DNA of 64,000 bases, from positions 153,308,575 through 153,372,574 of the forward strand of contig NC_134455.1 of NCBI RefSeq assembly GCF_047948215.1, written 5' to 3'. Every line of letters starts with the position of its first letter. Positions within the stretch are counted from its first letter, which is position 1. The notes under the pieces were generated by a model. The model saw only the letters and a list, made by a program, of their open reading frames with translations, was not told where the DNA came from and made no database searches. The DNA comes from Lycorma delicatula. Taxonomy: Eukaryota > Arthropoda > Insecta > Hemiptera > Fulgoridae. Positions 23,645 to 35,580 of the stretch are shown piece after piece. The position numbers and the translations under genes were made by a program.

Positions 23645-26600
23645 TTTTTTTTTTTTGTCTTCAGTCATTTGACTAGATTGATGCATCGCTCCAAGATTCC
23701 TTATCTAGTGCTAGACATTTCATTTCGGTATACCCCCTACATCATACATCCTACATCCCTAACAATTTGTTTTATATATTCCAAATGTTGCCTGCCTGTA
23801 TAATTTTTTCCTTCTACCTGTCCCTCCAATATTAAAGCGACTATTCCAGGATTACTTAATATGTGGTCTCTAAGTCTGTCTCTTCTTTTAACTATATTAT
23901 TCCAAATGCTTCTTTCTTCATTGATTTGCCGCAGCACCTCTTCATTTGTCACTTTATCCACCCATCTGATTTTTAACATTCTCCTATAGCACCACATTTC
24001 AAAAGCTTCTAATCTTATCTCTTCTCAGGTACTCCGACCGTCCAAGTTTCACTTCCATATATAGTGACGCTCCAAACATATACTTTCAAAAATCTTTTCC
24101 TGACCTTTAAATTAATTTTTGATGTAAACAAATTATATTTTTGACTGAAAGCTCGTTTCGCCTGTGCTGTTCAACATTTTATATTGCTCCTGCTTCATCT
24201 ACCTTTAGTAATTCTACTTCCCAAATAACAAAATTCTTCTACCTCCATAATCTTTTCCCTTTCTATTTTCACATTCAGTGGTCCATCTTCATTATTTCTA
24301 CACATCTCATTACTTTTGTTCTTCTTTATTTTAATGCGGTAGTTCTAGCATAGGACTTCATTCATGCCATTCATTGTTTCTTCTAAATCTTTTATACTCT
24401 TAGCTAGAATTACTAATTATTAGAAAATTGTAGCATCTTTATCTTTTCACCTTGTGCTGTTACTCCACATCTAAATGGTCTTTAACATCATTAACTGCTA
24501 GTTCTGTGTAAAGATAAAATAATAACATGGATAGGGAACATCCTTGTTGGACTCCCTTTTTTATCAAGGTTACTTTCTTATGTTCTTCAATTATTACTGT
24601 TGCTGTTTGGTTCCTGTAATTGTTAGCAATCATTCTTCTACTTCTGCATTTGAACCCTAATTTTTTTTAAATGCTGAACATTTTATTCCATTCTACGTTA
24701 TCGAATGCCTTTTCTAGGTCTATAAATGCCAAGTATGTTGGTTTGTTTTTCTTTAATCTTCCTTCTACTATTAATCTGAACACTAAAATTGCTTCCCTTG
24801 TCCATATACTTTTCCTAAAACCAAATAGTCTTCTCTTAACACTTCTTGCATTCTCCTCTCAGTTCTTCAGTACAGAATTCTAGTTAAGTTTTTTGATGCA
24901 CGACTAGTTAAGCTAATTGTTCTGTATTCTTCACATTTATTTGTTCCTGCTTTCTTTGGTGTCATGACTATAAACTCTTTTTGAAGTCTGGCAGAACTTC
25001 CCCTTTTTTGTAAATATTACACACCAGTTTGTATAATTTATAAATTGCTTCCTCACCTGCAAGCACAGTAATTCTACAGGTATTCCGTCTATTCCAGAAG
25101 TCTTTCTGCCATTAAAATCTTCTAACGCTCTCTTAAATTCAGATCTTAGTATTGTTTCTCCCCTTTCATCCTCTTCAACTTCCTCTTCTTCCTCTATAAC
25201 ACCATTTACTAATTCATTTCCTCATAACTCTTCAATATATTCCACCCACCTATTGACTATGCCTTTCATATTATAAATTAGTGTAACATCTTTGTTAAAG
25301 ACATTATTAATTTTAATTTATGTACCTCAAAATTTTCCTTAACTTTCCTGTATGCTCAGTCAATGTTCCAATGTTCATTTCTCTTTCCACTTCTGACACT
25401 TTTCTTTAATCTACTCTTCTTTCCCTAGTTTGCACTTCCTGTTTATAGTATTTCTTAATTGTCAATATTTCCTTTCACTTTCTTCATCACTAGCATTCTT
25501 GTATTTTCTACATTCATCGATCAACTGCAATATATCATCTGAAATCCAAGGTTTTCTACCAGAACTCTTTGTTCCACCTAAGTTCGCTTCTGCTGATTTA
25601 AGAATTTTGTTTTTAACATTCTCCCATTTTTCTTCTAAATTTTCTACCCTTATCTTTTTTTCTCAGACCTCTTACGATGTCCTCCTCAAAAATCTTCTTT
25701 ACCTCCTCTTCCTCAAGCTTCTATAAATTCCACAGATTCATAGGACACTTTTTCTTCAGGATTTTAAACCTCAGTCTACATTTCATTATCACTAAATTAT
25801 GGTTGCCATCAATGACTGCTCCAGGGTAAGCTTTGCAGTTGATGAATTGATTTCTAAATCTTTGCTTAACCATGATATAATCTATCTGATACCTTGCAGT
25901 ATCACCTAACTTGTTCCATGTGTATATTTTTCTATTATGATTTTTAAACTGGGTTTTGGCAATTACTAAATTATACTTCGTGCAAAACTCTATAAATTGG
26001 TCCGCACTTTCATTCCTTTTGCCCAGCCCGTATTCACCCACTATATTTCCTTCCTTGCCTTTTCTATAGCTTGCATTCCAATCTCCAACTATAATTAAAT
26101 TTTCATCCCCTTTTATGTGTTTAACTGCTATGTCAATTTCTTTGTATACACAGTCTACCTCATCATCATCATGGGCGCTTGTAGGCATATACATGTTAAC
26201 AATCTTTGTCGGTTTAGGTTTTGATTTTATCCTTATTACAATGATTCTATCACCATGCATTTTGAAATAATCTACTCTCTTCCCTGTATTCTTGTTCATT
26301 ACAAAACCTACTTCTGCCTGCCCATTATTTGAAGCCTGAGTTAATTATTCTAAATTCACCTGACCAATATTTGTTTTCCTCTTCCCACTGAATCTCGCTA
26401 ATTCCTACTACATCTACATTTATCCTATCCATTTCCCTCTTTAAATTTTCTAACCTACCAACAATTTTTAGACTTTTAACATTCCACGCTCCGACTCGTT
26501 GAATGTTATTTTTTAATTTTCTGGTGACCCCATTCCTTAGTAGTCCCTACATAGAGATCCGAACGGGGGACTAGTTTACCTCTGGAATATTTTATTAAGG

Positions 26601-26919
26601 AAGGTGCCTCAATCTTTGTTATATGAAAATGCAGAGAGCTATATTTTCTTCAAAAAAAAGCAGCTGTAGTTTTCCATTGCTTTCAGCTGCGCAATACACA
26701 AGAGGATTGAGTAACGTTGATATGGCCGTTTAAGTCATCCTGACCTACGCCCTTAACAACTACTGAAAGAGCTGCTGCCCTCTTTCAGGAATCATTCCTT
26801 AGTCTGGCTCTCAACAGATACCTCTCTGATATGGTTGTACCTTCGGTCCAGCTACTCTGTATCACTGAACACTCAAGCCTCCTCACCATCAGCAAGGTCT
26901 CATGATTCTTACAGGGAGC
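23645..26919 (-). mobile_element. RTE-type LINE, copy 2 (near full length, dead)
   Basis: A minus-strand copy of about 3.27 kb running from a 5' UTR start (CTCCCTGTAAGAATCATGAG, about 26900-26919) to a 3' A tract (poly-T at 23645-23656 on the plus strand). The whole length aligns with copy 3. It keeps the 5' UTR, the endonuclease (GAWNVKSLK near 26480, main part at 25721-26299), RT pieces, and the C-terminal region at 23737-23997. The RT is broken by frameshifts. Motif C shows the same LQFSNN-stop lesion as copy 1. It lies in the same HDAC6 intron as copy 1 but in the opposite orientation. Confidence 0.9.
25721..26299 (-). pseudogene. RTE copy 2 APE-type endonuclease fragment
   Basis: 192 codons of apurinic-like endonuclease, the enzyme that nicks target DNA for target-primed reverse transcription. 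Visible motifs are IIVGDWNASYRKGKEGNI, the FCTKYNLVIAKTQFKNHNRK block, YTWNKLGDTARYQIDYIMV, and IDGNHNLVIMK, where most APE endonucleases have Ser-Asp-His. The N-terminal strand (RVGAWNV, WEEENKYWSGEF) lies upstream, separated by a stop. No downstream intact RT exists, so it is a fragment. Confidence 0.85.
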
Positions 26920-27218
26920 AATCATGTATACACCTTTATTATCTCTTTAAAGCTATTAATAGTATGATTCACCTTAATTTATCAAAAATGTTTTTCATTT
27001 ACTAAGTCACAAGTGTAATGAGAAAACAAAGTGGTTTTAGAAGAAACAATTAAAGGTAAACATGTTTTTACTTAAAAGAATAAAATTATTAAGATATTTA
27101 AGACGTTAATTCAATCTACAGACCTACACAAGAAACACTGTATGCAACTGTCAGACTTAGTAAAGATCTTTAAAAAAAAATAATAATACAAAAGAATATT
27201 CTACTAAAATTACAATAC

Positions 27219-27442
27219 CTGAATAACTTCTCTTATTGAGTTAATAGCTGAAAGACAAGTGCTAAGACCAGGATCGATGAGTGGGAGTGGATCTCCTAAT
27301 AATGCTTTTGTACACATTGTCATTGCATATGAGATAGATCTGACATTATAGCCACCCTCAAGGGATAGAATCAAACGACCACTTGCCAAAGGCATCAACC
27401 AATGTGTCAGGTGTGCATAAGCTTCAGGAGAAACATTACATC
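27219..27442 (-). CDS. HDAC6: HDAC6 exon: C-terminal part of catalytic domain 2
   Basis: A 224-bp exon entered in phase 1 (acceptor TTTTAG|GA) and left in phase 0 (donor CAG|GTATTG). It encodes [53 protein letters not shown] and ends SIREVIQ. The Tyr of LEGGYN is the catalytic tyrosine that polarises the acetyl carbonyl in zinc-dependent deacetylases; it is present. The segment closes the active site of domain 2, which in HDAC6 deacetylates alpha-tubulin and other cytoplasmic proteins. Confidence 0.95.
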
Positions 27443-28215
27443 CTAAAAAAAAAAACCAGTAAGACAATTACCAAACATGACAATAAAATTATTCAAAGAA
27501 TAAAATTACAAATATTTTTAGTAAAATTTATGCAAGAAATTATAAATTTATAATAAATACAATGATAACCTTTGAAGACTGGATTACTGGCTGGCCACAG
27601 CTGCTATTTGTTAGCAATCTGCTGTTATTAATTATTAAGATTATTAAAACAATTATCACAAAATGGGAAATTTGCTATCATGTAATATATTTTAAAATGA
27701 TCAAATACATGAATAACCAAGAAACAAAAGAAATAATAACCATTAGAATTAAATAAACAAGAAATCACAGATAAAAAGAAAATTTAAGAATGATTGCAAT
27801 TTGCTCTTCCAGCCAACTATGAACAAACCATTATGATCTTATAACTAATAATACTTTCTCTTACATGTAAAGTCAAGTAAATTTTAAAAAGAAAAGATTA
27901 TCATATGACCAAAACAATTAAGATAAAGAATAAAATAAAAATCCCAGTTAAGTCAGAAAATTATATATTTGTTTTAAGTAGTTTCTGATAATTGTATCAA
28001 ATCTATTCTTTAGAAAAAAAGGTTGAGTATTCGTTATCAATCAACTTAAGTTAGTATTATAATATAAGTTAATATTCAACTTTGAGAGCAGTTTTTTTTT
28101 TTTGTAACAATATCTTTATATAAAAATTAATGTTTTTATAAAAAAAAACTATGAATCTTTTTTAAAAATAATGTTGTGTTGCACACAATAATGTGTGTGA
28201 GAATACATAAGTAAT

Positions 28216-28229
28216 GGGGGGGGGGGGGG
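28216..28229. repeat. Homopolymer G14 tract
   Basis: Fourteen consecutive G on the plus strand in an AT-rich intron. It could fold as a G-quadruplex in DNA or be of variable length or an assembly artefact. The transcript of HDAC6 would carry C14. Confidence 0.8.
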
Positions 28230-29631
28230 AGGAGACTGCTTAGAAAATGGAAATTACTACAAAGTTGTGGTATAAATGTTTCATTGAAATTTTAACTTTG
28301 CATAATCGATTTAAGAAAGAAAAAACAATTCCTTTTCTCTTTGTAGCGAGTGCAGAAGAGAATTTATTTTAGACCCTAAATTACTGCTTTATAATTATCT
28401 TTATACATGTAAGCATATATCTATATCTTGATTTCACAGGAAAAGCTTGAAAACCTTCTCAGTGAATACTATTCCTTTTAATTAAACCTATGATAACTTT
28501 TGAACTATTCCTATGAAAAATATTACATCACTGACTGACGTACTCCAGAAAAACAAACTTTTGATATTTTAAATTCAATCAAGTCTCCAACAATAAAAAA
28601 TTTATGTGGTTATGAAACATGTTTTTAGTATATTGAATATCAGTAATAGAATTTGTTTAAATTCTGTTTTAACATTTTAACAAAATGAGAGGTGGCAGAC
28701 AGAACATACAAGAATTGCCTCATGACCTCAAACTACAACAGTATGAGATCATTTTTACACTGTTCATTGGCAAGGTGCAAGATGTTTATATTACTGAATT
28801 CCTTATTGTAACTGGTAGCTGATAAGGGTGTACTTATGTGCAGCAGACAATGTAACACAGAGAAAGAACTGTTCCTGCACTGTCTGATGTAAATAAATAT
28901 ATCTCAAGTAAATCAGTAGTAGAGGGAGTGAGTATAACTTATCCATTTTAAAATATGTTTACTATCTGGTTTGGATTTGGTGAAATCTGTAAGATAAGTG
29001 ATTTGTAACGTTCATCTTCTTCAATGAAATCCTAATAAATCTCCTCACTTTCATCAACAAATATTCAAGAAATAAATGCAAATATCAGGTACTAAGTACA
29101 TAGGTACAGGATAATGTATTAAATAGCTCCCACTGCAAGCTGATGGTTCCACAGCTACCTTATATTACACCCTCAGGTAGGAATATCTTGGAAAACAGAA
29201 AAATTTGAAGCAACTATAAATGCAAATGACTGAAATCATATTTATACTTTGTAATAGAATAACTGACATGCTATTGAATAGTTATTACAATTTCTATTTG
29301 TTATGTCAACTAAAAGGAAGAAGCTGAGATTTACCTTTAATGCCATCAATGGTGAAAATGATTCTTGCTACTATCATTACCATGTTTAATGACCATATGA
29401 AAATAATTCATAAAAAAAATACAGCATCGATTCTAATAATACAGAAAAACAAAGAACTTATCTTATAGTCATGGGACTAAGATGAATATCATAGAGAGGA
29501 GTAAAGGAGATTTTACTGTAGTTCAATACAAGATAAGATGTAAACCACCTTGATCTCCTGAAGAGCACACAATCCCTCTATGTTATCATCATTCCTTTCA
29601 ACCATTAACTGATCTTTTAACCTTTGATCTC

Positions 29632-29682
29632 TTCTTCTTCTTTTTCCTGTTTAGCCTCCGCTAACTATCGTTTAGATAATTC
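29632..29682 (-). mobile_element. 51-bp SINE 3'-end insertion with 14-bp target duplication
   Basis: The last part of SINE family 1 (minus strand AGAATTATCTAAACGATAGT then GGAGGCTAAACAGGAAAAAG and an AAG-rich tail). It is flanked by perfect direct repeats TAACCTTTGATCTC at 29618-29631 and 29683-29696. It is therefore a true, heavily 5'-truncated retrotransposition event and not a decayed longer copy. Confidence 0.9.
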
Positions 29683-30231
29683 TAACCTTTGATCTCATCT
29701 CTGGATTAAAGTTAAGTCTTCATCAAGATTAGGTACCATCCAACCTCTAGACTGATGATTAATATTTAATACTAAAGGGACAAAACATTCAATTTTATTG
29801 AATGCCTCTGATATAATTTCTAATCTAAATCTCTTGACCACCAATCCAAATTGAACAAGAGGTATTCCTTTTAAAAGGAAAAGGTTTTTAACAATATTAA
29901 ACATTATATTACTAGGTATTTAATAACATTTTATTACATTATTAAATTTAAATAAACATGTTTCTCAGGACTACCAAGTAAAGAATAGCTACAACTAAAA
30001 TTTACACCTCTTCTAGTGAAAAGTCATTGACATGATCAAGATCTAAATTTGAATTCTATTTATTCTTAAACAGAGTTCAAAGCCGTTATAACATGGTAAT
30101 ACTCCATTTTTTCTGTAATGTAATAATTCATACATTCTATAACATGAAATGGATACCAGTATACTATCTAATATAATTAATAAATTAGCACTTGAGTACA
30201 ATTCATACAATAACAAAATTAAATTGCTTAC

Positions 30232-30361
30232 CACCTAATGGATCTCCAACAGCAGCATCAAACCCAGCAGAGATTATAACTAATTCTGGATTATATTCAT
30301 AAGCAATAGGAAGAACAATTTGATGAAATGCAGCAAAATATTCAGCTGTACCCATACCTCT
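30232..30361 (-). CDS. HDAC6: HDAC6 exon: catalytic domain 2, third zinc ligand
   Basis: A 130-bp exon, phase 0 in (acceptor TTTTCAG|AGA) and phase 1 out (donor G|GTAAGC). It encodes [40 protein letters not shown] and PLG. The Asp of SAGFDA is the third zinc ligand. The Leu in GDPLGG is the residue at the L1-loop position that in domain 2 of known HDAC6 proteins keeps the substrate pocket broad, so domain 2 specificity should be of the usual kind. Confidence 0.96.
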
Positions 30362-31687
30362 CTGAAAATAACAACAAATATCTTTTATCAGTATCACAAT
30401 ATCATTGACTATGCAAAGCTGTGCTGCAGCTCAAGATACTGCCTCATTACATCAGTAGCTGATGTCTCATCAACTTTCTATCTAAGTCAAATGAATAACT
30501 TAGGTAGCTAAAAATAGTTTAAAAATCGTATTTTACTTTATAATCCATGGAAAATATTATTATATAGAGGGAAAGGAATTCTGTACATAAAAATTCATGT
30601 TAATGTTGCCAACAAATCTGACAAATTATTATCATTATTATTTTTATTTATTTTTTTACTAAAAATATAGTTTTAGGAATATTAAAATATATTTTGTGTA
30701 ATATATAATTTGTAATTTTTTTAAATGTAGAGGTAGAATATATATTTTTAAAATCAACAGTTTGAATATTGTAATAGCTATTTTCATTCAGGACAACGAA
30801 TCCTTGTGAGGCAATGAGCTTGAACTGCTAGGATATCATGTTTTTTTTTTATTTTTACTTACTCTTCTTGAAAAATAACAGTTTCATTATCATAATATTT
30901 AATTTTTTAACTACAGGACCAAAGAACAAGATTTTTTACAGACATGGGCACTGAAACCTCTTGGACACCATCATGTTTTTTCTTAATTTTTCTAACTGTA
31001 AACTCATTTTGAAAAAACACTTCAAATATTGCTTTATTCATTTTTTGTGCTAGGGAGTCAAAATAAATTAAAAATCTCTTATACAATCAGAATTTGTTTT
31101 TTTCCTAAAGGTAGAAGAATCTTCAACGAAAAACAGTTTAAATATTGTAATAGTTCAAGTTTTATTAATTGAGGGGCTAAAGGACACTAAAATTATAGAC
31201 AGAAAATGAGCTGGATTCTCCTGAATAACATTTTCTTTTAAAGTACAGCATATTGTATAAGAAAAGTTTGAATATTTCAGTATTTATGTCATTAGATTTT
31301 CATTTTAAATTCCCCACCGGCACGAGCTTTAAGCTTAAGTGGTGAATTAATTATAAAAAAAGAAAAGAAATTTATTTCTTGCATTATTAATGTTTAAGGG
31401 AACTGGTATTTTATAAACTTCAGAACTTAAATATTCAAAGTATGAAAAAATAATCTTGTTTTGTGATAAGAGTAAAGGATTCATTCATTTTAACAAACAT
31501 AATATTCTTTAATGTAACAGTTAAACATATTTATTGTATACAAGTACAATTTGTCAAGCTGTTTCATTTATGGTGTTACTATTACATTTACATGTGAACA
31601 TGAAATGAAAAGGGAATGAGAAAGCATAATAAATTTACTCAACATATCAAAACATTATTGTAATATAACATCAACAATCAGACTAAC
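30362..31687. other. HDAC6 intron, nothing recognised
   Basis: AT-rich intron with no recognisable element, RNA gene or exon. Confidence 0.5.
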
Positions 31688-31883
31688 TTTGTTCCATGGA
31701 ATATTGACATTGAATCCCCGTCCTCTACCGTTACCAACAACAGTAGCTGCAGCATCAGTTGAACCAGGAAAGAAGTTACCATTATCATATCTATGTAATG
31801 ATATGTATAAGACTTGAGGATCATCTTCAAAAATATGTTGGGTACCATTTCCATGATGCACATCCCAATCAAGCAGCAATATC
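31688..31883 (-). CDS. HDAC6: HDAC6 exon: catalytic domain 2, zinc-binding Asp-His
   Basis: A 196-bp exon, phase 2 in (acceptor CAATAG|G) and phase 0 out (donor AAA|GTTAGT, a weaker but valid site). It encodes [40 protein letters not shown] and [17 protein letters not shown] supplies the Asp and His zinc ligands; the HHGNGTQ stretch is diagnostic of class II deacetylases. All key residues are intact. Confidence 0.97.
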
Positions 31884-33514
31884 CTATTGAAAGAAGTAAA
31901 ATATCTTACAAATAGAAAACCAAGTCAAGTAATATTTTAACAATGAAAAAAATCCTAAAATTATTCTTCTAAAAAAAAGTAAGATTCTATTTACAGAATC
32001 ATGTATAAATATTAAATTTGTCTTAAAAAGTAAACTTGTAAGGAAAAGTACCATTTTTTACAACTTTTTAACCTTACTCAATTTTATGCTTTTATGAAAG
32101 ACAATAAAAATAGAGTAAAAATTAAGCCCTAGTAACTGCCTAATCTTTTATCAATGTCCAAGCTGAATTCTTGGCATTTTTTGTTAATTGTTTTCCAGTT
32201 ATTAGCCATTCTGAAATGAAAGAAATGTCAAAACAATCCCTCATTACACTGGTATCAACAAGCTCAGTATTAATTCTAAATTCGTCTAATACATTCATTT
32301 TCTTTGTATCATGTAATAAATAATAAAATTCTAATAAATAATTTCTTCATTGGAAATGTTACCCAATTGAATTTTAAACTACACAGCAAAAGAGTTATTG
32401 TACTTTACAAGTATATAAATGATACCTTCATATACTGCTCTTACATTACAATAATTAACAATATTTGTTGATATTTATCTACTTACAGTGTTGATCATTA
32501 AGAAAATTATTTAAGTCTCCTGACTTCCACTTATGAATTTTGTTTTTAACTTCAGTAATTACTATTTCAGTGTCTGCTGGTTACTGCCAACAGGGTAAAT
32601 TACTAAGGTCTGCATTATCTTCTCCAGAATCTTCATTTATAGAACAGTCTTCGTAGCACAACAACATAACTGAAATATTTATTCCTTGTCCTTAAGTAAA
32701 ATTTCCTCCTATCATGTTTTAACACTGAACTCATTTTAGATGAGATCTGAGCTACTGTTAACCAGTAAAGTGAAACTTTTTTTAATTTTAAAAAAAATGT
32801 ACATACTACCAAAATTCTTATGAGAATGAAATATCTAAGTTTACCTTAATGCCAAGACAAAACTTCAACAATAATATTGCTAAAATAGGCACATAATTAA
32901 AAAAAAAAACAATTAGATATGAATAACATCATAAGTTTTTAGGTAAATGTCCTTTAAAAAGGGCACTGAAATCAATTACTATTTTGTAAAAAAGGGGCAA
33001 TTTATAAATGGATGATAATAATAATAATATCAGCAGAAAAGTACATGATTTTTAAATGTGCTTGTAATAGAAAACATTTAATGAAATTAAACATAATAAA
33101 TATTTACCATCCAAGCAGAACATCTATATGTTTACTCATATTTGAAATAGCCACCTGTGCTCAAGGTAAATAATGCACCAGAATAAACAAAGTAATCAAA
33201 TTATAGTAGAATATATGACCAACAAAGTAACGGAATTCAATCAGCATAGCCAAATTTAAATAAAAGAGCCAGATAGCCTTCCACACAAAGTTAAAATAAA
33301 CAGCATTCCATACTCTTTTAAAAGGACTTTCAGATAATGGCAGCTGAATAATTTTTGTGCTGCTTGGCATATTTCAATTAATACAAAAAAAAATCACCCT
33401 TATGAAGATTTAAACAATTAAAAAGGAGGAATAAGAAAAATATACTCGATAAAAGCTAAAATTCAGTTCAAGTAATAATCAGAATAATAAAAAAAGAATA
33501 CATCATCAACTTAC
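31884..33514. other. HDAC6 intron, nothing recognised
   Basis: AT-rich intron. The 69-codon minus-strand frame at 33161-33370 shows no known domain and is treated as chance. Confidence 0.5.
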
Positions 33515-33672
33515 CTATTGAGACCATATTTTGTAATAGCATACTTTGCAGCAAGAGCAGCATTATTGAAAATACAAAACCCACAAGGTTCAGAAGGTTC
33601 TGCATGATGGCCAGGAGGCCGTATTACTGCGACCCCTCTTCCACTCTCACCACTTATAACACTATCAACAAC
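33515..33672 (-). CDS. HDAC6: HDAC6 exon: catalytic domain 2, His-His dyad
   Basis: A 158-bp exon, phase 0 in (acceptor TTTACAG|GTT) and phase 2 out (donor AG|GTAAGT). It encodes VVDSVISGESGRGVAVIRPP, GHHAEPSEPCGFCIFNN and AALAAKYAITKYGLN. The tandem His of RPPGHHAE form the charge-relay pair that activates the catalytic water; CGFCxFNN continues the active-site floor. Both His are present, so domain 2 appears competent. Confidence 0.97.
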
Positions 33673-33936
33673 CTGTAAAATAATAAATTTTGTCCAAATT
33701 CAATATAATGCAAACATAATCCTAATTAGGTTTGGGGCTAAATAGAACACATCAATAAAAAATTATTTTAATAATCTTATAAATGATTTTTCATCTGTAC
33801 CATTTTTTACTTGGTTTGGAAGGCTTTGTATAATAGGATATTTTGAGAGAACTTTAAATTACGATGATCATAGTCAATTTTTCCCTTAAACCTTCTATTA
33901 TTTACTTATACAATAACAACAGGCTTATGTTCTCTT

Positions 33937-34059
33937 ACAGTTATCGATGGATGATAAATGAATTTTATAGCATGCAAAAATGTCATGCCTGATTGGGATT
34001 TGAACCCAATACCTCTGGATGAAAGACCAAGACACTACCAATCTGCCATGGAGATCAGC
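33937..34059 (-). mobile_element. tRNA-derived SINE, family 2 (partial)
   Basis: The minus strand reads a tRNA-like head: an A-box-like GGCAGATTGGTAGTGTC, an anticodon-loop-like CTTTCAT, and a perfect B-box arm GGGTTCAAATCCC (33995-34007). The tail runs to about 33937 as ATCCATCGATAACTGT. The head resembles a Glu-type tRNA by its CTTTCAT loop. The acceptor ends do not pair, so it is a SINE remnant and not a working tRNA gene. Confidence 0.75.
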
Positions 34060-34240
34060 AAATTATGATAAAATAAATTTTCATACTTGTTTAAGGTTAA
34101 TAATATCTCTTATAAAAGATTTTCATAAATGAGGAATGTTCAAAAAATATGTCTATTCATTTCTGCTGCCAAAAACATTGCTTAATGGCCAAGTGGTGGG
34201 TGGAAAATATGATTCCTTTTGTATTAATAACATCAGGCCA

Positions 34241-34303
34241 GACCAGATGACTTGAGAAAAGTCATCTGGTCTTAAGTAAGTCTTCATCTGAAGACTTACT
34301 TAA
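34241..34303. repeat. Two adjacent perfect hairpins
   Basis: Hairpin 1 has arms GACCAGATGACT (34241-34252) and AGTCATCTGGTC (34260-34271) with a 7-base loop. Hairpin 2 has arms TTAAGTAAGTCTTCA (34272-34286) and TGAAGACTTACTTAA (34289-34303) with a 2-base loop. They abut with no spacer. They precede the mariner relic at 34380 and lie in an HDAC6 intron. Confidence 0.9.
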
Positions 34304-34379
34304 TACTCTCAGTTCCCTTAGTTAATTCTTATGGAAGTTTTAGACATAAGTTTCATGGGAGCAAAATTTATAACAAAAC

Positions 34380-35220
34380 TACATAGGAAACAGACCTGGT
34401 CCTTCCATGAAATTTCTTAAGACAAAAATAACCATTACTGGTGCTGAATTGTAGGTTTTTGGATGTTATCCTGAAACAAGAGTCCAGAGTCTTCATAGTA
34501 GAAATTCTCAAACTCTCTCTCACAAAGCAGACAGTACAGTCTTTCACTTGCTTGAATATATGGAAAATAATGAAATCTTCAACAGCAAAAAAATCATTAT
34601 TAATGCTAAACTGTGTATTTATGGATGTGATCCCAAAAGACAAGAGTTTAGTCATTACTGAGGAAGTTTACAAACTCTCCCAAACCCAGATAAATATAGC
34701 AGAGCTGCAGCAATGTCAAGATGATGCTAACTGTTTTTTTTCCTACCTGCAAAGTATTTACAAATCATGAATATTATAATTCAGGATAAAATAACAAAAA
34801 TAATATTGTGCAAGTTTTAAATCATTTGAAGAATCAAATTCATTCCAAGCATTCCATCAGAGTGGTGAGTGACAAGTATATTATGAAATTGACCTCCAGT
34901 CTACTTATATACCTTGTGGAGCAGTTTCTTGCAAGGTATCAAATTTGCAATTTTAATTGTCACTCAATTCACCAGATCTCACTCTCTGTAACTCTCCTTT
35001 CCCAAAAATCAATAAATAAAGTCTCTTTTGGACAACATAATCATAAAAAACACATTCACATTCATAAGAACAAAGCACTACTGAAAGCAAACTACATGAT
35101 CAAAGGTTGTATGATTTACGGTACAAATGCAATAAGTTGCAACCTCTGCTTTTGCAACTGCTTAGCTCAATTTTGGGTTTATGCCAACAATTTGAATACT
35201 TTTCATCAGACCTCATAATT
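34380..35220 (+). mobile_element. Mariner-type transposase relic with duplicated segment
   Basis: Two successive frames resemble the mariner block around the second catalytic position (GDETWxxGYDPET... family pattern). They are FGCYPETRVQSLHSRNSQTL at about 34455-34515 and IYGCDPKRQEFSHY near 34612-34655. They are imperfect tandem duplicates of roughly 170 bp. Farther on, a frame near 34960-35015 reads SPDLTLCNSPFPKINK, matching the YSPDLAPCDFFLFPKLK block of mariners, and the EQFLARYQICN stretch precedes it. The catalytic Asp residues are lost or shifted and no full frame exists. Ends were not found. Confidence 0.65.
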
Positions 35221-35580
35221 ATATACATATTACACTATGTGGAATTAATTTATCTTTTTTATTCACATTTTAATTTTTAATTTTCTTAATTAGCTGGTAA
35301 CAATTTTTAATGTTACATACATATTTAATTTTATTCTTCATTAATGATTTATTTTGTCTATGGCTTTTGCAGTATAGGAGAATGTTTTAAAAGTGATTAA
35401 AAATAACAACCATAGTAATACGTCGGTACTGTACTGAAAAAGAAATTAGAAATAAACAATAGCACAAAATTAGAACAGTCAGGTAAATATTATGTACATA
35501 AATATCTAAAGAAAGATAAATTAATAGCCCACCAGACTCTGATTGTGAATGGGATAAAACTATTAAATTGGCAACAAGTA

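Larger units (their letters stand above)
27443..30231. other. HDAC6 intron
   Basis: Apart from the SINE end at 29632-29682 and a G14 tract at 28216-28229, I see no element or coding block in this AT-rich intron. Confidence 0.5.

Noticed and set aside
23635..26935. Target duplication CAATCA around RTE copy 2
   Set aside because: Only six bases match (CAATCAGACG versus CAATCATGTA), too short to separate from chance.
33937..34059. tRNA gene
   Set aside because: The A- and B-box regions are tRNA-like but the acceptor ends do not pair and the tail is SINE-like.
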